Below, piece by piece: positions 51,401 to 59,259 of a DNA stretch of 64,000 bases. The stretch spans positions 1-64,000 of the forward strand of contig NZ_JAJCIC010000025.1 in NCBI RefSeq assembly GCF_020554865.1, written 5' to 3'. The notes beneath the pieces are model-generated. The model saw only the letters and a program-made list of their open reading frames with translations. It did not search any database and was not told where the DNA came from. Every line of letters starts with the position of its first letter. Position 1 is the stretch's first letter. Both the position numbers and the translations under genes were made by a program. Origin of the DNA: Lacrimispora sp. 210928-DFI.3.58. GTDB taxonomy: Bacteria; Bacillota; Clostridia; Lachnospirales; Lachnospiraceae.

Positions 51401-52957
51401 TACCTGGGCAAACATCTGCTTAAAATAGTTGAACAGCGGCTGGTGCTTCTTTGAAAGCACTGCCAGAGGACTGTCTGCACCCATGGCGGAAACAGCCTCT
51501 GCACCATTGAGAGCCATAGGAAGAATCATGGTCTTGTACTGTTCATAGGTATAGCCATAGGTCTTCTGGAGCTTTGAGCGCTGCTCCTTTTCCATGGCCG
51601 GAACGCCCTTATTCGGAACAGGCAGATCCTTGATATCGATCAGGTTGGAATCCAGCCATTCGCCGTAGGGCTGTCTGGTGGCATAGCGTTTTTTCAGCTC
51701 CTCATCACTGATCAGGCGTCCCTGTACCGTGTCGACCAGGAGCATTTTTCCGGGACGGAGACGGTCCTTTTTCACGACCCTTGTCTGGTCAATATCAATG
51801 GCTCCTACCTCGGAGGCCAGGATCATATAGCCGTTATCCGTGATGTAATATCTGGATGGACGCAGTCCGTTTCTGTCAAGGACAGCTCCCACCACGTCAC
51901 CGTCTGTAAACAGGATGGAGGCCGGACCGTCCCAGGGCTCCATCATGGTAGCATAGTAGCGGTAGAAATCCTTGATCTCGGAGTCCATGTATTTGTCATT
52001 TTCCCATGGTGCAGGGATGGTCACCATCACGGCCAGGGGAAGCTCCATGCCGCTCATGACCATAAATTCCAGGGCATTGTCAAGCATGGCGGAGTCGGAA
52101 CCCTCTTCATTGATGATGGGAAGCACCTTGTGCATATCGTACTTAAAGTACTCGGACTCCATATTTTCCTCGCGGGCGATCATCTTATCTACGTTGCCGC
52201 GGATGGTGTTGATCTCACCGTTATGTACGATGAAACGGTAGGGATGGGCACGCATCCAGCTTGGATTTGTATTGGTGCTGAAACGCGAGTGGACAATGGC
52301 AATGGCCGACTCATAATCCTTATCCTGGAGATCCTGGAAGAAAAGCCTCAGCTCTCCCACAAGGAACATTCCTTTATATACAATGGTGCGGCTGCTTAAG
52401 GATACCACGTAGGTGTCCTCATTACTCTGCTCAAACACGCGGCGCACCACATACAGCTTTCTGTCAAAATCAATACCGGCCTTTACGCCCTCCGGCTTTG
52501 CCACAAAGCCCTGGGCAATGTAGGGCATCACATCTACGGCCTTCTTGCCTAAGACCTCAGGGGCAGTGGGGACTACCCTCCAGCCTAAGAAGGTAAGGCC
52601 TTCCTTTTTCACAATGATCTCAAACATCTTCATGGCCTGGTTCCTGGCAAGCTCATCCTGCGGGAAAAAGAACATACCGATACCATACTCCCGCTCTCCG
52701 CCTAATGCAATACCGGAGGCAGCAGCAGCCTTTTTAAAGAACTTATGGGAAATCTGCAGCATGATGCCTACACCGTCACCGGTCTTTCCTTCTGCATCCT
52801 TACCTGCTCTGTGTTCCAGATTTTCCACGATGTGGAGTGCCTGATCGACTGTCTCGTGCGTTTTTATTCCCTTAATATTGGCAACAGCACCGATACCGCA
52901 GTTGTCATGCTCAAAACGCGGATCGTACAGTCCTGGCAGTTTCTGTTTGGGGTCCAT
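48410..52957 (-). CDS. gltB: Glutamate synthase large subunit
   Basis: GltB (1515 residues) transfers the glutamine amide nitrogen to 2-oxoglutarate. The start is ATG 52957 (AAAGGA 11 bases upstream), giving a 19-residue propeptide before the N-terminal nucleophile Cys20 in HDNCGIGAVA. There follow the glutaminase domain, a central domain, the FMN synthase domain with the 3Fe-4S motif CNLDTCPMGIATQ, and the GXGXG beta-helix (GCNGSGGQSFGAF, GDSNDYFGKGLSGG). The frame is open further upstream but has no ribosome site. Partner of GltD. Confidence 0.97.
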   Translation of the reverse strand: MDPKQKLPGLYDPRFEHDNCGIGAVANIKGIKTHETVDQALHIVENLEHRAGKDAEGKTGDGVGIMLQISHKFFKKAAAASGIALGGEREYGIGMFFFPQDELARNQAMKMFEIIVKKEGLTFLGWRVVPTAPEVLGKKAVDVMPYIAQGFVAKPEGVKAGIDFDRKLYVVRRVFEQSNEDTYVVSLSSRTIVYKGMFLVGELRLFFQDLQDKDYESAIAIVHSRFSTNTNPSWMRAHPYRFIVHNGEINTIRGNVDKMIAREENMESEYFKYDMHKVLPIINEEGSDSAMLDNALEFMVMSGMELPLAVMVTIPAPWENDKYMDSEIKDFYRYYATMMEPWDGPASILFTDGDVVGAVLDRNGLRPSRYYITDNGYMILASEVGAIDIDQTRVVKKDRLRPGKMLLVDTVQGRLISDEELKKRYATRQPYGEWLDSNLIDIKDLPVPNKGVPAMEKEQRSKLQKTYGYTYEQYKTMILPMALNGAEAVSAMGADSPLAVLSKKHQPLFNYFKQMFAQVTNPPIDAIREEIVTSTTVYVGEEGNILEETAENCKILKVSNPILTETDLLKIKSMKKEGFKVEVIPITYYKNTSLEKALDRLFLEVDRAHKDGGNIIILSDRDIDENHVPIPSLLAVSAVHQHLVRTKKRTSMALILESGEPREVHHFATLLGYGACAINPYLAHESIRYLIETKMLDKDYYAAVIDYDLAVLHGIVKIASKMGISTIQSYQGAQIFEAIGICKEVVDKYFTDTVSRVEGVTLKDIANDVDVLHSAAFDPLGLDVDLTLDSVGSHKSRSGQEEHLYNPLTIHLLQEAARTGDYSIFKQYTAEVDRNDKTYHLRSLIDFHFPEDGGIPLDQVESVDSIVKRFKTGAMSYGSISQEAHETLAIAMNRLHGKSNTGEGGESLDRLVPGPANNNRCSAIKQVASGRFGVTSRYLVSAQEIQIKMAQGAKPGEGGQLPGKKVYPWVARTRHSTTGVTLISPPPHHDIYSIEDLAQLIYDLKNSNTRARISVKLVSEAGVGTVSAGVAKAGAQVILISSYDGGTGAAPRNSIYNAGLPWELGVAEAHQSLIMNGLRDRVVLETDGKLMTGRDVAIACMLGAEEFGFATAPLVTMGCVMMRVCNLDTCPMGIATQNPELRKRFKGKPEYVVNFMKFIAEELREYMAKLGVRTVDELVGRTDLLRRKNSDEIPFSRAKEVNLSRILDNPYAGQKLAGYNEKQVYDFKLDETIDESVFLKKFKSALSNGQKKSIQVDVSNVNRTLGTIFGAEITRKYPEGLPEDTFTIGCNGSGGQSFGAFIPKGLTLELVGDSNDYFGKGLSGGKLIVYPPQGVQFKAEDNIVIGNVALYGATSGKAFISGIAGERFCVRNSGATAVVEGVGDHGCEYMTGGCVVVLGPTGKNFAAGMSGGIAYVLDEDRSLYKRLNKELVSFEEVTNKYDVLELKGLIQEHVAYTNSEKGKRILDNFSEYLPKFKKIVPHDYRRMMNAIVQMEEKGLNSEQAQIEAFYANIRG

Positions 52958-53094
52958 AACTTTTCTCATCCTTTCTTTTTGCCTTCCGGGAAATATGTGG
53001 GGTGGGGGATTTCCGGCGGCTTTTATTGATTTCCTATTTTTTATAGCTATGAGCACTTAGAGCCTGTCTTTTGGGCTCTTACGTGCGATGCATG

Positions 53095-53135
53095 AAAAAT
53101 AGTTCGCAAGGTCTCTCACGAGCGTTACTATTTTT
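53095..53135. repeat. Hairpin repeat (family C) in the gltB leader
   Basis: AAAAATAGT pairs with ACTATTTTT around a 23-base loop. The minus-strand sequence matches 54571-54607 with three differences. It lies in the 5' leader of gltB, downstream of a likely promoter (minus-strand TTTACA, 17 bases, TATCAT near 53150). Confidence 0.7.
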
Positions 53136-53290
53136 TATAGTTGAGATGATACTACATTTTTTCTCGTTTGTAAACAATTTTTTCAATTAAATTTTCAGAT
53201 AATTAGATAATTATTATTTTAAACAAATAATTATCTGCATATATAATATTTTATCTGCTATTTTTTCGTTTTTTTCATTAATCCCAACAC
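53136..53290. other. AT-rich region upstream of gltB
   Basis: Extremely A/T-rich stretch with repeated ATAATTAT words, containing the likely gltB promoter (TTTACA - 17 - TATCAT on the minus strand). No gene seen. Confidence 0.55.
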
Positions 53291-53333
53291 AAAAGAGCAG
53301 GACTTCCTCCATTTTGGCGGCTGTCCTGCTCTT
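53291..53333 (-). terminator. Terminator after the DUF4349 lipoprotein gene
   Basis: AAGAGCAGGAC (53293-53303) and GTCCTGCTCTT (53323-53333) pair perfectly, followed on the minus strand by TTTTGTG. Confidence 0.85.
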
Positions 53334-53361
53334 CTGATACCTCTGATCGATACTCTTCTAT

Positions 53362-54456
53362 TTATTTATCGTCCTCTTTCTTCTCCTCTTCCTTCATCTC
53401 CTTGGCTCTGAACGGAAGTCCTGCCAGCTTCTTCTCTTTCTCCTTTGCCCCTGTCTTTCTCTTGATCCTGCGCACCAGCCTCCAGACGATCAGTGCTGCC
53501 AGCACAAGAGGAAGCCAGAAGGGCGCTGATGTGAGGATGCCGATGAGCGCGTTGGTGAGCATGAGAGAAAGTGCCTCCAGATTATCCTCAAAGCCCTTTT
53601 GGATCCTGGCTGAGGTGGTCTCAGGGGCTGCCGGGGTCAGATCCTTTACCTCGGATATGGAAAGCCTCACTGTGCTGTACTCTACCTGATTGTCATAAAG
53701 GCGCAGCCTGGAGCCCAGGGATTCCAGCTCATAGCGTATCTCTGACAGGCGCTCCTCCAGAGCGATCACGGAATCCAGGGAATCTGCCTTTTCAAGCAGG
53801 GCCCAGATGCGTTCCTGCTCGATCTCCAGAGACTTTTTCCGGCTCTCCACATCGCTGTACTGCAGGGTCACATCCTCTGTGGACTCTGACCTGCTCGTGA
53901 CATTCCCGCTGGCCTCCACCTCTGCCACAAAGGAATCAAGGCGTTCAGAAGGGATCCTTGCCGTAATGGAGGCATATCTGGGAATCGCTTCTCCCAGATA
54001 ATTTAAACGGCTTCCTGACATCTCCGACTGCTCTACATAGCCTCCCAGCTCTGTGATCTTCCCTGTCACAGACTGTACCAGCGTCTCAAACTCCTTTGTC
54101 TCCACATCCATGCTGACATTGCGTATCAGCTTCCGGGCTGTACTTACAGCCTGCAGGCTTCCTGACTCCGAGGACAGCTTCGTATCCCCCAGGCTATCGT
54201 TGGCCGGGATCTCTCCCTCAAACGCCGCTTCTTCCGGCGCTGCATCCATGGCAGCCATATAAATGCCTCTTTCCGGCATTCCCATAGCGGCTGCCGCAGT
54301 TTCTGCCGCCACTACGGAGCTCTTGCTGGAACCAGCACCGCAGCCCGCCAGTACCAGGGCCGAGAGCAGGAACGCTGTTCCCCATACTCTCACCTGCGGG
54401 ATTTTTGTCCTTCTGCGTGTCCCGGCTCCCTCTTCCATTTTTTTCCATCCTTTCAT
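53362..54456 (-). CDS. DUF4349 membrane-anchored lipoprotein
   Basis: A 364-residue lipoprotein. The signal peptide ends in LVLAGC (Cys39). An Ala/Glu-rich stretch leads into a DUF4349 domain (about 105-330) with LIRNVSMDVETKEFETLVQ, YASITARIPSERLDSF, the VTLQYSDVESRKKSLEIEQ coiled-coil and YSTVRLSISEV. A membrane segment (about 300-325) and a very basic/acidic tail follow, so the protein is held at both ends. The function of the family is unknown. AGGAGG precedes the ATG. Own terminator. Confidence 0.88.
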   Translation of the reverse strand: MKGWKKMEEGAGTRRRTKIPQVRVWGTAFLLSALVLAGCGAGSSKSSVVAAETAAAAMGMPERGIYMAAMDAAPEEAAFEGEIPANDSLGDTKLSSESGSLQAVSTARKLIRNVSMDVETKEFETLVQSVTGKITELGGYVEQSEMSGSRLNYLGEAIPRYASITARIPSERLDSFVAEVEASGNVTSRSESTEDVTLQYSDVESRKKSLEIEQERIWALLEKADSLDSVIALEERLSEIRYELESLGSRLRLYDNQVEYSTVRLSISEVKDLTPAAPETTSARIQKGFEDNLEALSLMLTNALIGILTSAPFWLPLVLAALIVWRLVRRIKRKTGAKEKEKKLAGLPFRAKEMKEEEKKEDDK

Positions 54457-54570
54457 ATTCTCTCCTCCTCACTTTTCTTCTTTCATAATACCTGTATTTA
54501 CCATAACATATCTTTTTTCTCTTCTCAACGGAAGTAAGGAAGGATTAAGAATTGCAAACAAAGAATTAAA

Positions 54571-54697
54571 AAATAGGAACGCTCGTGAAAGACCTCGCGA
54601 ACTATTTGCTGCGCAAACGAAGCAAAGCTGAGTTCGCGGTTCCCGTAAGTTTTTATGAAGCGAGGAACGAGCGTAATAAAAAACAGGAACGCTCGTA
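54571..54697. repeat. Composite hairpin repeat (family C)
   Basis: 54571-54607 matches 53095-53135 (opposite orientation). It is followed by an inverted block: CGCGAACT with AGTTCGCG and ACGCTCGT with ACGAGCGT, and then ends in a partial copy ACAGGAACGCTCGTA (54683-54697). It is in the gap between the DUF4349 gene and HPr. No gene. Confidence 0.7.
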
Positions 54698-54729
54698 AAA
54701 AAAGGGATGCATCCTTATGGATACATCCC
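54697..54729 (-). terminator. Terminator after HPr gene
   Basis: GGGATGCATCC pairs with GGATACATCCC around TTAT; seven T follow on the minus strand. Confidence 0.9.
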
Positions 54730-54753
54730 CAGCCAGTCCTATAAGACGTTTGA

Positions 54754-55020
54754 TTACATCTCGCCCAGTCCGCCCTCGATCGCTTCGGTCAGAGTCTGCA
54801 TAGCAGCTTCCTCATCCTCGCCATCGCAGATCAAATTGATCTCAGTTCCGCACTTGATGCCTGCTGCCATTACGTTCAGCACGCTCTTTGCGATGATCTT
54901 CTTCTCCCCGCACTCAATCGTAACATCGCTCTTGAACTTCATAGCTGTCTGAGACAGCACACCTGCTGGTCTTAAGTGTAAACCGGAAGGATTTACAATA
55001 GTTAATGTTTTGCTGATCAT
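54754..55020 (-). CDS. ptsH: HPr phosphocarrier protein
   Basis: An 88-residue HPr. The phosphotransfer histidine is H15 in PSGLHLRPAG and the regulatory serine is S46 in AKSVLNVMAAG, so it may serve in both PTS transfer and, as HPr(Ser-P), carbon catabolite control through CcpA. AAGGAG precedes the ATG; it has its own promoter and terminator and ptsI is not adjacent. Crh-type HPr lacking H15 is excluded because H15 is present. Confidence 0.93.
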   Translation of the reverse strand: MISKTLTIVNPSGLHLRPAGVLSQTAMKFKSDVTIECGEKKIIAKSVLNVMAAGIKCGTEINLICDGEDEEAAMQTLTEAIEGGLGEM

Positions 55021-55087
55021 ACTACACTCTCCTTATTCACTGTTTTATACTCTCGAACACAGTTGGCAACCATGTCCCTCATAAATG

Positions 55088-55116
55088 ATTCTATTACATC
55101 CGACTTCCCATGTCAA
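55088..55116 (-). promoter_or_regulatory. Sigma-A promoter of ptsH
   Basis: Minus-strand TTGACA (55111-55116) and TAGAAT (55088-55093) with a 17-base spacer. Confidence 0.78.
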
Positions 55117-55161
55117 GTTAATCGGCAAAATCCTGAGCGATTTTTTCACAAGCAAAACTTC

Positions 55162-55812
55162 TCAATGACCGCTTGATTTTCTCGCTTTTGCTTCCTCCAT
55201 GGAATATACACAGCCACAGTAATCCTGTCTGTAAAGTCCGTATTCCGATGATAATTCCACGGAACGCTTATAGCCGTTTTTCTTTTTAAAATCAGACACC
55301 AGATAGGGGATGCCTGTTTCCTCGGAAAGAGCCAGGCCGATCTCATTGAGCTTTGCCGCATTTTTAAGGGGACTGATGGATAAGGTGGTGGTAAAATAGT
55401 CAAATCCGCCCTCTTTTGCTGCCTTTGCCGCTTCCCGAAGCCTCAGCTCATAGCAGAGGAAACAGCGCTCTCCTCCCTCCCTGTCCTTTTCATGTCCCTT
55501 TGCCATGCGGTAAAATGCTTCCGTGTCATAGCTTCCCTCCAGAAAATGCACAGGCCGCGCAAGCTTCATCTCCGCGATCAGGCGCTTCTGCTCCGCTACC
55601 CGCTCTCCGTACTCTGACGGGGGATAGATATTGGGATTATAATAGAAAAGAGTAATATCAAAATACCTGCTCAGATATTCCAGCACATAGCTGCTGCAGG
55701 GCGCACAGCAGCTGTGGAGGAGCAGGGAAGGCCGCTTTTCTTTTCCCTCAAGGCCCTCTAGTATCTTATCCAGCTCTCTCTGGTAATTCCTCTTGCTTGC
55801 CTGACAGGCCAT
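55162..55812 (-). CDS. queH: Epoxyqueuosine reductase QueH
   Basis: A 216-residue QueH (DUF208), which reduces epoxyqueuosine to queuosine in tRNA wobble position 34. It has the family cysteines: HSCCAPCSSYV (C35, C36, C39), CFLCYELR and YCGCVYS, expected to hold an iron-sulfur cluster and a second metal. SISPLKN and DFKKKNGYKRS are other family stretches. ATG 55812 is preferred (GGAAGG just upstream); in-frame starts further up fall inside the rpoD terminator. Confidence 0.93.
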   Translation of the reverse strand: MACQASKRNYQRELDKILEGLEGKEKRPSLLLHSCCAPCSSYVLEYLSRYFDITLFYYNPNIYPPSEYGERVAEQKRLIAEMKLARPVHFLEGSYDTEAFYRMAKGHEKDREGGERCFLCYELRLREAAKAAKEGGFDYFTTTLSISPLKNAAKLNEIGLALSEETGIPYLVSDFKKKNGYKRSVELSSEYGLYRQDYCGCVYSMEEAKARKSSGH

Positions 55813-55857
55813 CTGACCCTTCCTTTCTTTTGTTCTCGATAAATCGTCCATATTCTT

Positions 55858-55896
55858 AAAAAGGATACTGCAGAAACACAAGCTTCTGCAGCATCC
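55858..55896 (-). terminator. Terminator after rpoD
   Basis: GGATACTGCAGAAAC (55863-55877) pairs with GCTTCTGCAGCATCC (55882-55896), followed by T residues on the minus strand. Confidence 0.82.
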
Positions 55897-55918
55897 TCTT
55901 TATCCTTCACAGTTTCGC

Positions 55919-57064
55919 CTACAGGAAATCCCTGATGCGCTTGCTCCTTACAGGGTTTCTCAGCTTTCTCAAAGCCTTTGCCTCGATCTGCCGGATACGC
56001 TCCCTGGTGACATTGAACTCCTTGCCAACCTCCTCCAAGGTCCTGGGATGGCCGTCCTCCAGGCCAAACCGGAGCACGATCACCTGGCGCTCCCTCTCCT
56101 TCAGATCGCCCAACAGTGCATCAATATGCTCTCTGAGCATAACAGATTCCACATTTCCCTCCGGGGTGACAACATTGTTGTCCGCCACGAAATCGCCTAA
56201 GTTGGAGTCGTCCTCCTCACCGATTGGCGTCTCCAGGGAAGCCGGCTCTCTGGCGATCTGCATGATCTCCATGACCTTGTCCTCTGTCATGTCCAGTGCC
56301 TCTGCCAGTTCTGTCACTGATGGCTCATAACCCAGCTCCAGAGTAAGCTTTCTCTGCATTTTTGACATCTTATTGATCGTCTCAACCATATGCACCGGCA
56401 CCCGGATGGTCCTTGCCTGGTCTGCCAGGGCTCTTGTCACGGACTGGCGGATCCACCATGTTGCATATGTACTTAACTTATAACCCTTTGTATAGTCGAA
56501 TTTCTCTACGCCTTTAATCAGTCCCAGGTTTCCTTCCTGTACCAGATCCAAAAAGCTCATTCCTCTGCCCGTATAACGCTTCGCAATGCTGACTACAAGA
56601 CGGAGATTGGCCTCGATCAGCCGTTCTTTTGCAGACTCATCGCCATCAGCCTTGCGCTGGGCCAGTTCTAACTCCTCATCTGCCGTAAGAAGGGGTACGG
56701 TGCCGATTTCCTTCAGATACATGCGGACCGGATCCTCTGTGCCGATCCCCTCTAACAGGTCCACTGCATCCAGGTCGATTTCTTCTTCCTCTGCGTCCTT
56801 CATGAAGCTGTCATCGTCTAAATCCAGGTCCAGATCAATCTCCTCCATGAGCGCCGGATCACCGCTTAACATCGCCTCGTCCAGTACGGGAACCACATCG
56901 ATATTGCGGTTCTCCAGGTAACTGTAAATCTGATCCATCTGCTCCGGTGACAGATTATCCCCGGTAAAAAAATCATTGATCTCGCCAGCGTCCAGCGTAT
57001 TGTGCTTTTTCTTCGCCTGCTCGACCAGCTTTTCCAGCTTCTTTAAAAAATCGTCCTTTTCCAC
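55919..57064 (-). CDS. rpoD: Primary RNA polymerase sigma factor RpoD/SigA (paralog 2)
   Basis: A 381-residue primary sigma factor. A short acidic N-terminal region (about 60-105, [11 protein letters not shown]), region 1.2 ([17 protein letters not shown]), region 2 ([34 protein letters not shown]), region 3, and region 4.2 ([17 protein letters not shown]) are all intact. The start is GTG with AAAGGA upstream and a good promoter. The dnaG gene that often precedes rpoD is not here. Of the two paralogs this one looks closer to the housekeeping SigA. Confidence 0.92.
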   Translation of the reverse strand: MEKDDFLKKLEKLVEQAKKKHNTLDAGEINDFFTGDNLSPEQMDQIYSYLENRNIDVVPVLDEAMLSGDPALMEEIDLDLDLDDDSFMKDAEEEEIDLDAVDLLEGIGTEDPVRMYLKEIGTVPLLTADEELELAQRKADGDESAKERLIEANLRLVVSIAKRYTGRGMSFLDLVQEGNLGLIKGVEKFDYTKGYKLSTYATWWIRQSVTRALADQARTIRVPVHMVETINKMSKMQRKLTLELGYEPSVTELAEALDMTEDKVMEIMQIAREPASLETPIGEEDDSNLGDFVADNNVVTPEGNVESVMLREHIDALLGDLKERERQVIVLRFGLEDGHPRTLEEVGKEFNVTRERIRQIEAKALRKLRNPVRSKRIRDFL

Positions 57065-57116
57065 TGATAAACGTCCTTTCGCTTAAAGGTAAATGTGGGT
57101 AGTTCCACAACTTATC

Positions 57117-57145
57117 ATTATATACTAACTTTATCCGTATTTCAA
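57117..57145 (-). promoter_or_regulatory. Sigma-A promoter of rpoD
   Basis: Minus-strand TTGAAA (57140-57145) and TATAAT (57117-57122) with a 17-base spacer. Confidence 0.8.
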
Positions 57146-57193
57146 CATTTTTCGACAGTTTTCTTCTGTTTTTCCGCTATGGCGGCCATCCAT

Positions 57194-58087
57194 TTATTCA
57201 CTTCCCAGCATGATCTTCACCTTTTCTCTCAGGTTTGCGATCTCCACCTCTGTCCTGGCTCCTCCGTACTCCCCGTCCAGAACCCAGTCCACTTCTTTCT
57301 CAGAGGTAATGCGCAGGGAGGAGGTCTTGAACTTGTACACATATTCGTTGGGCTCTTCTTTTAAGAACATGTAGGAGATGATGTTGCTTAGATCCCCCGG
57401 CGTCCTGGGCATCCTGATCAGGAGCACCTCAAAGAGTCCGTCATTTAAGGCAACCGACTGGTTCACCAGCCCCCTAAAGCCGCCTACGCTCAAGGTATTC
57501 GTCACCATGCCAAAGGCAAACTCCTCCTCCAGTACCTTGTCCTCCCACTCCACCCTCATGGGAATCGGCTTAATATCTGACAAGCTCTTCACCGCCTCCA
57601 GCATATAGGCCTGGTGTCCCAGAAGATTCTTCCTGTCCTGAGGTGTCAGATAGGATACCCCTGTAAATGCCCCAAAGGCCGCAATATACATGAAATACCG
57701 CTCACTGCAGAAGGTTCCCACATCAATGGCGCAGGCACGTCCCTCCACAATGTCCGATGCCGCCTTCTCCATCTTCTTCGGTATCCGGAGGCTGGAAGCA
57801 AAATCATTGGTGGAGCCTGCCGGAATGTAGCCCAGAAGGGGCAGCTTCTTAAGGCCCATCATCCCCGTGATGGCTTCATTCAAGGTCCCATCTCCTCCGC
57901 TGCACACGATCAGGTCCATATGCTCTCCCAGCTTTCTCACAACCTCTGTTGCATCCAAGGGCCTCTGGGTCACATGGACATGGATATCATAGCCTGCCTT
58001 TGTGAAAATATCCAATATTTCCAACAAATATCCCCTGATCTGCTCCTTACCGGAACGGGGATTGAATACAAACAGCATGCTTTTCAT
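57194..58087 (-). CDS. Diacylglycerol kinase-family lipid kinase (YegS/DgkB type)
   Basis: A 297-residue soluble lipid kinase. FVFNPRSGK at the N-terminus, the nucleotide-binding CSGGDGTLNEAI and GYIPAGSTNDFASSL are the diacylglycerol kinase catalytic stretches, and a DGLFEVLLIRMP segment follows in the second domain. It probably recycles diacylglycerol to phosphatidic acid, though YegS-type members can prefer other lipids. GGGAGG precedes the ATG; it follows mutY by 41 bases in the same direction. Confidence 0.9.
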   Translation of the reverse strand: MKSMLFVFNPRSGKEQIRGYLLEILDIFTKAGYDIHVHVTQRPLDATEVVRKLGEHMDLIVCSGGDGTLNEAITGMMGLKKLPLLGYIPAGSTNDFASSLRIPKKMEKAASDIVEGRACAIDVGTFCSERYFMYIAAFGAFTGVSYLTPQDRKNLLGHQAYMLEAVKSLSDIKPIPMRVEWEDKVLEEEFAFGMVTNTLSVGGFRGLVNQSVALNDGLFEVLLIRMPRTPGDLSNIISYMFLKEEPNEYVYKFKTSSLRITSEKEVDWVLDGEYGGARTEVEIANLREKVKIMLGSE

Positions 58088-58128
58088 TCAGTATCCCTCC
58101 CTTTCCATTGTATCCATTTTTTACAAAC

Positions 58129-59259
58129 TTATCCAACCCTGTAGGCCCGAAAGGCATTGGGAAGGGCATAGGAGCTTTTCAGCAATTCCTTTTCCACCAT
58201 AAAGCAGGCCTGGGATTTCAGCTTCCCGGATAAGTCCTCCTCTGCTCCAAGAACCACCCGGTAGCCGATCATATGCCATTCTACATGGGAGAAAATATGC
58301 TTGGCCTTTGGAAGAGCCTCTATCTTTGCCACCTGCTCCTCCTGAAAGCCTAAGGCTTTGCAGATCTCACCGGCCTTCAGTATCCCCTCCACATTGGGCA
58401 GCTCATAGAGTGATGCCAGAAGGCCCGTGGACGGCCGCTTTCCTATGGCTACCTCGTCTCCCCTCTCTATTATAAAGACGGTTTTCTCCTCAATCTTCCT
58501 GGCCTTTTTTGGCGATTTATAAGGAATTTCCTTCCACCAGCCGTTTTTGCCTGTAAGGCACAGGGAGGAGAGGGGACACTCTGCGCATTTGGGCTCTCCC
58601 ACAGGGATACACACCAGGGCTCCCACCTCGATCAGGCCCTGGTTGTAGCTGCTGGCCTCATCCTTTGGCATGATACCTTTCAGCTCCTCCTCCATTCTGG
58701 CCTTCACCGAGGCCTTCCTGATATCCTCACGGTCTCCCAGGAGCCTCGATATCACGCGAAGCACATTTCCGTCCACTGCCGGCATGGGAAGACCGAAGGC
58801 AATGGAGGCAATAGCTCCCGCTGTGTAGCTTCCGATCCCCGGAAGCTTTAAAAGCTCATCATAGGCAGAGGGAAGGCAGCCGCCGTATTCTTCCATCATC
58901 ATCCGGGCTGCTGCCTTCAAATTCCGGGCCCGGTTGTAATAGCCTAGGCCCTCCCACATTTTCATAAGATGATCATCATCGGCCTCCGCCAGCTCCCTGA
59001 TACCCGGAAATGCTGTCATAAACCGTTCAAAATAAGGCTTTACTGCCTCCACCCTGGTCTGCTGGAGCATGATCTCCGATATCCACACCCGATAGGGCTC
59101 CGGCTTGTCACGCCATGGAAGGGCTCTGGCCCTGGAAGCATACCAGGCGAGAAGGGGACGCTCTATGGCAGCCAGCCTTTCTGCCCGCTTAAGGGGCTTG
59201 TCCTCTGACTCCAGAACCTGAAGCTTATCATAAAAATGTGATGTACTATACATAGCCAT
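58129..59259 (-). CDS. mutY: A/G-specific adenine glycosylase MutY
   Basis: MutY removes adenine mispaired with 8-oxoguanine. The 376-residue protein has the catalytic Glu62 in SEIMLQQTRV, the helix-hairpin-helix LPGIGSYTAGAIAS, the catalytic Asp163 in VDGNVLRV, and cluster cysteines C217, C225, C228, C234 (a C-x7-C-x2-C-x5-C variant of the usual spacing). A NUDIX-like C-terminal domain senses 8-oxoG. The start overlaps the birA stop by 14 bases (AAGGGGA site), so translation may be coupled. Confidence 0.93.
   Translation of the reverse strand: MAMYSTSHFYDKLQVLESEDKPLKRAERLAAIERPLLAWYASRARALPWRDKPEPYRVWISEIMLQQTRVEAVKPYFERFMTAFPGIRELAEADDDHLMKMWEGLGYYNRARNLKAAARMMMEEYGGCLPSAYDELLKLPGIGSYTAGAIASIAFGLPMPAVDGNVLRVISRLLGDREDIRKASVKARMEEELKGIMPKDEASSYNQGLIEVGALVCIPVGEPKCAECPLSSLCLTGKNGWWKEIPYKSPKKARKIEEKTVFIIERGDEVAIGKRPSTGLLASLYELPNVEGILKAGEICKALGFQEEQVAKIEALPKAKHIFSHVEWHMIGYRVVLGAEEDLSGKLKSQACFMVEKELLKSSYALPNAFRAYRVG

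Noticed and set aside
53136..53290. AT-rich tract as a replication or mobile-element origin
   Set aside because: No iterons, DnaA boxes or replication genes nearby; it is simply the upstream region of gltB.
54571..54697. Short CRISPR-like array from repeated AACGCTCGT units
   Set aside because: Units are inverted and irregularly spaced with no spacers or cas genes; it is a palindromic repeat.
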